Origin: Tausonia pullulans
Taxonomy: Eukaryota > Basidiomycota > Tremellomycetes > Cystofilobasidiales > Mrakiaceae
Reading direction: 5' to 3'
Assembly (NCBI GenBank): GCA_951802195.1
Contig: OX637626.1
Span: forward strand, 248,001-312,000
DNA: 64,000 nucleotides
Shown here: piece after piece, positions 33,264 through 44,554 of the stretch
How positions within the stretch are numbered: position 1 is the stretch's first letter
Layout of the letters: each line of letters opens with the position of its first letter
Notes under the pieces: generated by a model
Databases searched by the model: none
Told to the model about the DNA's origin: nothing
The model's input: only the letters and a program-made list of their open reading frames with translations
Program-made: the position numbers and the translations under genes

Positions 33264-33740
33264 TGGCTGGGTGGAAAGCGGGACGCGAATTTGAACGGCG
33301 AAGGATTCTCGCTACAGACTCACCCTGTCAGTTTATCTGACCTCTTGCCTCTTTTCGTAAATAAGCTCGCTTCTGACTTTCTCTTAATTCCACGGCCAGA
33401 ATTTCCAAGCAATGGAAACATATAAGAACCCTGCCAGGACGATCCCCTTGCGGAGTCGGTGGCTGTCGCCACGCCGGGACTGTTCCATGTTGGGTGCCAC
33501 GCCGGGAGATCATCTGGGTCTGGATGGAACACGATGAAGTTATCGATGACATGCCCTTCGCCTTTTACTTGAAAGTCGATATGAGCAGTTTCCTGGCAGC
33601 CAGGAGGATACGTAACACCCTCATCCCTCGGCTTCGGAGACGCGCGGCAGCCAAGTCCCGAACTTCCGCGTCAGGCCGCCTCGTCTCCGTCCCAACCTCG
33701 ACTCACTCGCCTTGCCGTGCACCTTTCTTACTGTACCACC
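33264..33740. other. Intergenic region upstream of CMC2
   Basis: 477 bp between two plus-strand genes, with no supported gene or repeat. The last ~100 bp are CT-rich, consistent with a promoter and leader. Confidence 0.4.
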
Positions 33741-34448
33741 ATGCACCCTCCTCTTCACAAACCCACAAACGAGTCCGGTGCGTGTATGGCACGATTCGCC
33801 TTGGTTCTGCGTTTCCCAATTCCAGGGCGGCGTTCAGCCTGGCGGCGCGTCGTCCTTCCCTCTTCCTCAATCTGACTTCTGACCCACCATTCTCACCTTC
33901 CCGTTCCTACAGCCTGCGGCGAGGTTATCGCCCAACTTGAGGCATGCCACAAGACCCTCGGCTTTTGGTTCGGCAGCTGTAACGACGCCAAGACGGCCGT
34001 CGTGCTCTGTCTCCGGGCGGAGGTCAGTCCCTATCGTTTCATTCTGTTTCTTCCTGTCGTGGATGAAGATCGGCGGGGGGACGCGAGGGGGAGGTGCTTG
34101 AACTCGCTCTTTTGACGAGGGCTGTCATGGTCACTAGTACAATAATCCCTCTCTAATGTCTTGGTCTGCTGGCTCGAAGCATAGACCGGATGTGGAGAGC
34201 CTGTCAGCAGCAGGCCCTCTCGATTCCAAATTGCGGTCCAACCGCGTGGATCCCTGCCCGCTCTTCTGCGCGTTTTCCGTTGTGGGAGTCTGTCATCTCC
34301 AAGTGCAAGACTTTCCGCTTCTAGATCATTGACATGTGCTCTCTGTCGTTGACCTTTACAGAGGATCGCCCGGACGACGGAGCACCGCGAAGCGGCGCGC
34401 GAGCGGCGCAAGGAGACCGAGGCGAAGATGAAGAAGCTCCTTGAGTGA
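33741..34448 (+). CDS. CMC2: Twin CX9C mitochondrial protein Cmc2 (cytochrome c oxidase biogenesis)
   Basis: A small intermembrane-space protein of the Mia40-oxidised twin CX9C class, needed for cytochrome c oxidase assembly. Exon 1 is MHPPLHKPTNESG; MHP(P/Q)L is the typical Cmc2 start. Exon 2 gives ACGEVIAQLEACHKTLGFWF and GSCNDAKTAVVLCLRAE, containing C-GEVIAQLEA-C and C-NDAKTAVVL-C, both exactly CX9C. Exon 3 encodes a basic helix (RIARTTEHREAARERRKETE) ending KMKKLLE (TGA 34446-34448). About 78 residues; the fold and spacing match the family. The second intron is ~335 nt, long for this genome. Confidence 0.93.
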
Positions 34449-34770
34449 AACCCACCTCTCCCTCTTGAATCGCGCCAAAACAGGCGTGAGGAGACGATGA
34501 GGCGATCCGGGCGAGTCCACGGCCGTCTTTGTAGAGTGCAGACCCAAAAGGAGGTTGTAGGTTGTAGACGCACGCAGCTCGCTACTTCACGAGCAGGAGT
34601 TACACAGAGAAAGCCATCCAACCACCACCACCACTACCACCACTCAATCTCACATTCTTTATCATAAATTCATACCACTCCGCGATTGATACCCGATGCA
34701 AACCAGTATCCTTTGACACCGTCCCTACGCCCTTCCTGGACAGCTCAATCCTAGGGCATAACGAGCACCC
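34449..34770. other. Convergent 3' intergenic region, CMC2 / GH99-like
   Basis: 322 bp, presumably two 3' UTRs. It includes a short run of ACC/CCA triplets near 34620-34645. No gene was seen. Confidence 0.4.
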
Positions 34771-36975
34771 CTATCTCGTCCCCGCGAGACTTCTCTCAAT
34801 ACCTACCTCCGTCGAGTCAGAGAACGCCTCGAGCTCTTCCCGGGGCATCATCTCCGGTAGCTGCTGGCCTTTGGCGAGAGCTCGAGCACTCAGCCCGCAG
34901 ATGCGCCTGCGCATCGTCGTCGCTGTGTCAGTTTCTTCAAGAGCTATGCAAAAAAGAAAGCGAGCGTACAAGAACCAATTGTCCGGCAAGTCCTCGCCAT
35001 CAGCGTCCGTGGCGAGGAACGTGATCTCCCGCGGAAGGTTGGCTCTCGTGGTCTCTGAGGGCATCAACGCCGTAGCCTCATCATACTCGTCGAACATGGC
35101 GCCGTATACCATGCGCTCTTCTAGATTGGAAAGCAATTGGTGGACGAGGTGGAGCTGATGCCAGAGGAACTTGCCGGAAAGTCGCGGGATCTGGTTGAGT
35201 GGACCAGAGTGGAGGTTCTTCCACTGAAGGTTTGTACATAGGAGAAAGTCAGCGATGCTCCATCAAGAACACGCACATATACTCACGGAGAACCCGGGAA
35301 AGACGACCGGCACGCTGGGCGAGGGGGTGTAAGCGTCTCGCTTTAAACAGCGAGACGAACCAAAGGACTTACTACTCCCTCTGCCTGCCGTCACCCCGTG
35401 CCTCATCCTCCGCTCGGATGATCTCGAGGTCCATCGTTGTCTTGGAATCATGGAATTCGATGGCTCCATTGATGTCGGAAAAACGACCGACAGCCCAGGG
35501 GCTTCCGTAGGGTAGATGGTCAGCCTTGAGTCCTCCATGCTATTGTTGCACATGAGATCCCGACCTGATTGCGTCGACCTCTTGCCAGACGTCGTCGAAT
35601 CTTGGGTCCGGATCCATATCCTCGATACCTTGATTCCAGTAAGCTGAAGTGATTGAACCCAAGTCAAGACACAATCTACACCTTGTCGGCCGTTCAGATT
35701 TTTCTACACACTCGGCGTTCCTGCCAAGAGCCACACCCCCTCGGCAACCGACTCCCTCAACCACTTGATCACGCGAATGAGCATCTCCGGGTTGGTTCCT
35801 CGTTCGGCAAAACCCATTCCCCAAATACCAATGACGGGTCTTTGGCCCTCATGGAGGTACGACGATGAGTCGAGAATCCGCTCGTCCTTGATGAGGTGCT
35901 CCCAATCAGCCTTGAGGGCACGCTCGATGTCTTCGCTTGGAGTCCCGCTGAGATCCCACATCTGTCGGTGAACCCTAGAGTAAGTGATGCAATCCAATTG
36001 ACTTTCTCGTATGATCTCAGCTTGAGGGAGAAAGACGCACAATCGCCCAAACCCTCCCCTCAGCCTCGGCGGCTTCCCTCACGCGCCGGCCAACTTCGTC
36101 CCTTTGGCGACGCATGGATGTGTCGCCATCACGAACCTCAGAGAGAAACCTTTGAAGAAAGGCACCAGAGATGGAGTGCTCGCGCATCCACCGGAAGTGG
36201 CGACGGGTGGTGAGTGGATGTCGGGAGGAGAAGAGCTGGGCGGGAGCTCCGGAGGGGAGCGTAAGTCCGGGAACGCTGGAGGTGCACGTTGACCGGGGAT
36301 GGAGAGGTGGGAGGAATAGGATGCCGATGTAGAAGGTTAGCCAGTCTGAACGTGTGAGTTCCCGCTTGGCGCCTCAGGGACGAACTCATAGAGCTCCCCG
36401 GCCGTCAACTCCCTCGTCGCAGGCCACATATCAAAAGTCGGCCATCCACCAGCGTCGATCGGCTTATCGAACCAGTGGAGCCAGCTAGAGCACAAGCGAG
36501 CACGAGTGAGCAATGCCTCAGAATGCAGAGGCCCGATGTCTCGAGCGTACAACAACTCACCCGTGGTGTTCTAGTATGGCAGACTTCCAGCTATCAGTCG
36601 ACAAAATAATGATTGAAGAAAGAGCAAAATCTCACCAGGGCTTAGAGGAGGACCATCGCCATGACAAGCAAACCATCCTATTGACGAGTTTCAGCCTGTA
36701 ATGAGGTCGTTCCCCCGCTTCTATCCGGGGCTCACCCTGGTAGCCAACCATGAACTTGCCCTTGGTGGTACGTGAATCTACCACTCTGATACTGGAAGCA
36801 CGATCAGACATGCTCATCTAGCAGGTCGCTGCAACAGCTTGCTTCAAACGGACCGATCCTTAACGCGCGTCGCTGGATTGAAGATGATGGAGATGAGCGG
36901 TACGAGAACAAGGGCCGCAACGAGACGGAAGGAGAATAAGGGTAGGGGTTTGGGTGCGCTCGCTGGGATGCTCAT
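34771..36975 (-). CDS. GH99/GH71-like glycoside hydrolase with N-terminal membrane anchor
   Basis: Resembles the (beta/alpha)8 glycosidases of the GH71/GH99-like group (endo-alpha-mannosidase relatives, often annotated xylosidase/arabinosidase). The probable first exon begins MSIPASAPKPLPLFSFRLVA and contains the helix LVAALVLVPLISIIF: a signal anchor or uncleaved signal peptide. It splices (donor GTCCGT, acceptor TATCAG, ~68 nt) into VVDSRTTKGKFMVGYQG. Family landmarks follow: GWFACHGDGPPLSPG, WLHWFDKPIDAGGWPTFDMW, PVIGIWGMGFAERGTNPEML, RVIKWLRESVAEGVWLLAGT, PDPRFDDVWQEVDAI, AVGRFSDINGAIEF, SVPVVFPGFS, and the C-terminal MVYGAMFDEYDEATALMP with acidic DE/DE residues. If the upstream exon is not used, a start at 36817 (MSMSDRASS) would lack an anchor. 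The substrate cannot be told from sequence. About 8 exons. Confidence 0.78.
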
Positions 36976-37318
36976 GGCATGGCAGTGGTGATTGTTGGAA
37001 GGCAGATGAGATGAGAGTGAGACGTCCAAGGGGCGCCCTGACGGCGCGTCCGTCCTATCCCGCGTCAAAGGTTGACACGCGACTGACTCAGATTGACTGG
37101 TTACTCCCACCACTACCACATTCGCGACCTTGATTCTTTCTCTCCCAAGTTAACTGATATCGATTGATTGGGTCAACTTGAGGCAAGGCCGTCTTGAGCT
37201 CAGTTAGGACGGTGTAGCGCATTGACCGCCGCTTCTTCCTCTTTGTCCGCCTTCCCTCACCTGAATTCCGGCCTCGCCATTGTGCCGACGACCAACCTCC
37301 ACCCGCTTCTTCGCCGCC
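36976..37318. promoter_or_regulatory. Shared upstream region, GH99-like / methionine aminopeptidase
   Basis: 343 bp between divergent starts. It contains several GA/TC-rich segments and no recognisable specific site. Confidence 0.4.
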
Positions 37319-39566
<2,248 letters not shown>

Positions 39567-39636
39567 AGATGGGATGCATGATCTTGATGGACTCGGTGGC
39601 GTTCTTTTGCAATGACGAGGCATTGATACAGACATA

Positions 39637-39670
39637 TTAGTCGACAGTAAACTTTAGTCGACAGTAAACT
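39637..39670. repeat. Perfect 17-bp tandem duplication between MAP1 and the coiled-coil gene
   Basis: The unit TTAGTCGACAGTAAACT occurs at 39637-39653 and again at 39654-39670 without mismatch, in the 158-bp interval between two convergent stop codons. It may be a recent slippage or repair duplication. Confidence 0.9.
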
Positions 39671-39723
39671 TATAGCAGTAGGGTGCAGCACTATCAAATA
39701 TTAAGGGATAAGAGAACAGTTCT

Positions 39724-40516
39724 TCAGACGGCCTGCGTTCCAGCCGGGTGGGACGCTCCCTGGCCCTGCGCCGGGTAGGACGCTCCCTGGCTCTGCGCCG
39801 GGACACTTCCATGAGTAGCATTAGCGGGGGGAGGGACCCCAGTATCGCCAGAAGGGCTGAGGGCGTCCTTCGCCTGAGCAATCCGTGAATGACGCTGGAC
39901 CTGATGAGTAAGATGAACAGGGAGGAGCGGCACGACTACGTCAGCTCGTGCTATGATTGAATGCGGGAGTTCCAGCGAGCCTCTTTGCCCTCACCTCGCC
40001 GGCATGGTGCCGTGCCTCGACCGAGTCCAGCGCCTGCTTCCTCGCTTGAATATCCTGCTCCGCCCGGAGGTGAGCATCGTGCTTGAGTGCGACATCCTTA
40101 TCGATCTTAGAGAGGTCGGCAAGCGCCTTATCGTGTGAGGCTTGAGCCTCAGCCTGTGGCCAAAATGATTAATGTGAAGCATCATCAGCAATGAAGGACC
40201 TGGAGAGGCTTGCAGGACGACCGCGCCTGTCGCCTCGCATTGATTGCATCGATCCTTATGCCCGAACGTACCAGCTTCACCGCCGTTTTGTGCTCATATT
40301 TGATTGCCTTTTCCTTCTGCTTTATCGCTTTGTCCTCTGCCTTCTGGCCCTTGTGCTCATATTTTTCGGCATGTGAGAGAGCTTTTTCCGCATGTTTGAG
40401 GTCGCTCGTCTCGCGCTTCGCCTGAAGAGGAGGGATCAGCTTGGGCTGGTGGAGGGTATCGAAACATCACTTACTTCGTGGGCGGCGGTCTTTTCGATCT
40501 TGCGGAGGTCGGACAT
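39724..40516 (-). CDS. Small charged coiled-coil protein, conserved in fungi, function unknown
   Basis: The start MSDLRKIEKTAAHE is followed by AKRETSDLKHAEKALSHAEK, YEHKGQKAEDKAIKQKEKAI and KYEHKTAVKL, then AEAQASHDKALADLSKIDKD and LRAEQDIQARKQALDSVEAR, then HHAGE and a C-terminal exon ending GASHPAGTQAV. The first ~130 residues are one continuous Lys/Glu/His/Ala-rich amphipathic helix with repeated AEK(A)-x-x-(H/Y)EHK units. The tail is Gln/Gly/Pro-rich with an internal near-repeat (PAQSQGASY, PAQGQGASH). I recall similar short HEHK-repeat proteins annotated as hypothetical in many basidiomycetes, with no assigned role. Four exons, about 195 residues, no signal peptide or membrane segment. 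Confidence 0.75.
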
Positions 40517-41135
40517 GAAGGGTGTATGTGTTGGAGTGGGTTGTACAGGGGCCTAATGTGGTTAGAGGTGGAGTGAGATCAACAAAGACCGGCCTCCACA
40601 AGCGAAAGGGAACGCAAGCCTGGGTCCTCGGCTTCTGACGGAGGGAGCGGTTTCGACGTCATCGCCTAGCACTAGTCGCTCGATGAAAGAGACAGGGCCC
40701 GCCAATGTGCGTCAACTTCCGACCCCTGACAGACTATTCGGAATGATGACCCTCACGACAGAGTAATTTGCGTGAGCGGGGCTCTGCGATGATGACACAT
40801 CGATTTCCAGTTGCTGAGCAACTGAGCCAGTTCTCTATCATATCGTCAAGCGCGCATGCGCGGCGCACTTGCTGCCCTGCCGCCTTTCAATTAACTTCCT
40901 GCGACACGCTTTACCTGGCAGCAGGCTGAGAGGAGAGCCATGTTGTCGCGGTATTGCTGTTTGATATCCGAAGAAAAGAAATGCAAGCTCGCGGACTCGA
41001 CTTCCTTGCGTTGCTTGCCTCTCTAGCCGCGGTTGAGGTCATCGGCCGGTCCCGTCATGACTCTCCCTCGTAGATGTTCTTTCTCCTATTGCCGCTCCAG
41101 CAGCGTGTGGTCCCTTTCGACTCCAAACCACCATC
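40517..41135. promoter_or_regulatory. Divergent intergenic region, coiled-coil protein / ABC-F
   Basis: 619 bp between divergent starts with no supported open reading frame. It is AT-richer in places (for example 40840-40930) than surrounding genes. No specific site was identified. Confidence 0.35.
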
Positions 41136-44100
41136 ATGTCCATCATCGCAACCTCTCAGCAGTCTCGGTTTGTATCTGGCCCTCTCAGAAGCGTCCGTCG
41201 CATATTAACGCATACTTCGTGGCACCTGATACGCGAACTCTCTCTAGGTTCCATGCTGAGACGCTCGCCACGGCCTCGAAGGAGATTGACCTCAAAACGG
41301 TTAATATCTCCATCGGCAAGCTCGATGTCATTGTCGACTCTCATCTCCGGCTCAAGGCTGGAGTTCGCTACGCTTGTCTTGGTCGGTGAGTCGCGGGCGA
41401 GTTACAGGTCTAGCTCTATCTCCCCATTCGCCATGTGGTCATCGACGAAGTACCAAGCTGATAGTTTCTTGTTTTATTTTCTACTGAAAAGGAATGGCAC
41501 GGGAAAGTCGACGCTCCTCTCTGCCCTGCGAGATGGTCTCATCCCCGGCCTGCCGCCAACCGTCCGGATCCTCCTCGTCTCACAGACCGAAGAGGATTCT
41601 AGCCCGGACCTCAAGAACAACGCAGTCGACTCGTCGGCGACGATGTCAGTCCTCGAGAAGGTTATTGCTAGCGACCGCCCTCGGGCAAGGGCAATGCGGG
41701 AGTTTGAGAGTGTGTTTTGCTCTTCTCCTGGCTTTACATACTGCGAGACTGATCACAACCCGCTCTCATTTACCCGCAGCTCTGACCAAGGCAGTTGAGA
41801 CCAACTCTAAAGACCTCTCCAAGATTGTCGCCGAGATCGAGTTGGAACGCATCCGGGATGAGATGGACGAGAGGAAGCGGATCGCAAGTCGGCGATCGGG
41901 AGCACGGTCAGTTCGCGTCACAACTTATATTGTCTAATCACGTTGACTGAATACGGACGTCTGGTATAGAGGAAAGGAGGCTCGAATAGAGGAGGAAAAA
42001 GCAGAGGCCAAATTTCAGGAGGCGGAGCAGGCGTGAGTGGCCTGGTTGCTTCCATTTTGCCGACCTCACACCTGTCGCTGACTGTACGTCGTACTTGCGA
42101 TACTCAGACTTGCCTCTCTGTCCCTAAACAGTGTCTTAGATATCACGGATGCTCTCAATAAGGCAGTAGATTTCCTTGGCGACCTTCAAGTCACTCTAGA
42201 TCTCGTCAGTCCAAGTTTCTTCAACCCACGACGCGCAGAGCAGCTGATTCTGAGCCGTCAATTCAGTTGGACTACAAAACGACAGTCGCTCGTGCCTCGA
42301 GCATCCTGATTGGTCTCGGCTTTACTCAGGAGATGATCAACGGTACGTTTCAGCCTACATAGATTCACGAAGTAAACCTGACACAATACACCAGCCCCGT
42401 ACACGAGTCTGTCCGGAGGATGGCGCTCACGGCAAGTTGTTGCAATTCCTGAACTCCACTGCTCATTGGCTGATATTATCTCTTCCAACCGTCGCAGATG
42501 TGCTCTCGGGGCTGGACTTCTCGTCGGTAGTGAGGTTTTGCTTCTCGATGAGGTGCGTCCAGCAGACTTTAAATCAGCCATGGCCACTTGCCGACAGCCC
42601 CGTCTCCCAGCCGAACAACTTCCTCGACCTGGAAGCCACCATCTGGCTCGAACAGTACATCACTGAAGCGGAAGCCGTTTCAGACCGAACGGTCGTCATC
42701 GTATCGCACGACCAAGATTTCTTGAATCGAGTTGTTGACGAGACCATTTACCTCCGGGAGAAAACGCTCCGCTACTTCGAGGGGTCCGTCGTATCTGCGT
42801 TATTACTTTATTCTTCGGAAGCTGACTCTCTGAGAACGCCGCCAGGACACCAGCTCAGCTTGAGATCCACGAGCGGAAGGAGAGGAAGCGACTCACCACG
42901 GCACAGTCGGCGATGGATAAGAAGAAGGCGCATGTGAGTCTTTGCCATGTCTACTGCGAAAGCGGAGTCCACCACGGCTGAGTCCTGATCGTCCATCCTA
43001 GATCGAGACCTCTATAAAAAACGGCAGAGCTACTGCCAAGAAGACGGGCGACGAGAACCGGTGCGTCTCTCACGTATGTAATGTTCGGGGCCCTGGTCGC
43101 TGAAAATCCCTGCGCTTCAGCCTTCGGATGGTCAAAAGCCGACAGAAGAAGCTCGACGAGCGATGGGGAATGGAGAAAAGCGCCTCTGGGCATCGATTTA
43201 AGCTTAACAATGACATGGTCGGATACCATCTGTGAGTCCGTAAATTTTGATGAGTTGAAGCTCTCTCTGTCTTCTAAGCCGCTCCTCCCAATGCTAGCTC
43301 GAACCGCGCGGAGATTAAAATCGAAGAGGGCGAGCCGCCAGTCAAAATTGTTATTCCAGAGGCCCCGAAGCTCCGAACACTCGGAAATCTTCTCTCTTTC
43401 GAGAAGGTTGCCTTCCGGTACCCCTCAGGCCGTACCAAGAAGCTGACCCCAGGGGCCAAGAACCTCCTCGAGGACGTCACGTTCTCCATCGATCAGGGAG
43501 GGCGCATCGCTTTCGTCGGCTCGGTGAGTCGGACTCCTGAATCTCTCGCAGCAGTGCCTGAGATTTCTCTGACCTTCATCGGTGCATGTAGAACGGGCAA
43601 GGGAAGTCAACGATTGTCAAACTTATCACGGGCGAGCTCACCCCGGTCTCGGGTACCATTCTCCGCCACCCGAGCCTCACAATCGGCCACTACGGCCAGC
43701 ACAGCGTCGAGGATCTCTCCAAGGCCGTTCGCGGGACAAAGATGACAGCAATGGAGCACTTTATTTCGTACTTTTTGAAGAAGGGGATCAAAGTCGAGCA
43801 GAGCGAGGCGCACCGGTGCCTGGGGTCTTTGGGGCTCGGTAAGGCTGCGACGACAACGCCTGTGGACGTGAGTCATTATCATTCGCTGTCATCTCATCTC
43901 ATCTCGTCGCACATCCTGATATCTCACATTTCGCGTATTCCGTCTCAGCGCCTCTCCGGTGGACAGCGCGTTCGACTGGCGTTCGCGCTCGTCATCTTCA
44001 ACCCGCCTGCACTCCTGCTCCTCGATGAGGTTACCACACATCTCGACCTCGCGACGATCAAGGGTCTCGCCGTGGCCCTCCGGAATTTCGACGGCGGTAT

Positions 44101-44501
44101 CGTGCTCGTCACTCATGACCGATGGTTTGCCAAGGTGAGGGCGCGAGGACAACTCGACGTGAGGCTCGAGAAAGGTGACTGCTGACTGGCTCGTGCGCAC
44201 ACATCAGGTCGTCATCGAGCTCGTTTCCCTTGCCGCCCAGTCGGATGACCCAGATGACGATGAGTCAGACGACTCGGAGGACGAGGAGGAGCTTGGAAAG
44301 AAGAAGGGCACAGTTTTCCGCGTCGGGGGTGGCAAGGTGAGTCTCGTCCTCTCGCTGGGCGGAGATATGAAGATTAATCGACGTTTTCTCCCTCTTCAGG
44401 TCAAAGTCATGGAGAGGGGAATGGACGAGTACACCGAGAGAGTTGAGAAGCTCATCGCGAAGCGCAAACGTCTCGCTGCTGCTGCCGCCACCGCTCAGTG
44501 A
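41136..44501 (+). CDS. ABC-F family ATPase with two atypical nucleotide-binding domains
   Basis: A soluble twin-ATPase ABC protein without membrane segments; the ABC-F class acts on ribosomes and translation. The first exon MSIIATSQQSR joins FHAETLATASKEIDLKTVNI. NBD1 has Walker A GRNGTGKSTLL, signature LSGGWRSR, and Walker B VLLLDE followed by PNNFLDLEA instead of the usual PTNHLDLEA, then IVSHDQDFLN. A charged helical linker (KERKRLTTAQSAMDKKKAHI, KSRQKKLDERWG) follows. NBD2 has FEKVAFRYPSG, Walker A GSNGQGKSTIVKL, IGHYGQHSVEDL, signature RLSGGQRVRLAFALV, Walker B ALLLLDE followed by VTTHLDLAT, and LVTHDRWFAK. The tail is acidic then basic (DDDESDDSEDEEELGKKKG, LIAKRKRLAAAAAT). About 17 introns; that at 42432-42497 is GC-AG. 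The subgroup is uncertain: it is closer to GCN20/ARB1-type proteins than to eEF3. Confidence 0.88.
42432..42497 (+). other. GC-AG intron in the ABC-F gene
   Basis: The exon ends CGCTCACG and the intron begins GCAAGT, otherwise a perfect donor, and ends GTCGCAG. It is needed to join LSGGWRS to CALGAGLLVGSEVLLLDE in frame (CG+A gives Arg). Confidence 0.7.
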
Positions 44502-44554
44502 CATCTTACAGAGATCGATGATCATGCGGTTTCTAGTAGTGGCATTGAACGTGT

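Noticed and set aside
36844-37119. Independent small membrane protein gene
   Set aside because: Its hydrophobic segment is better explained as the first exon of the GH99-like gene, because it splices in phase into the conserved catalytic N-terminus.
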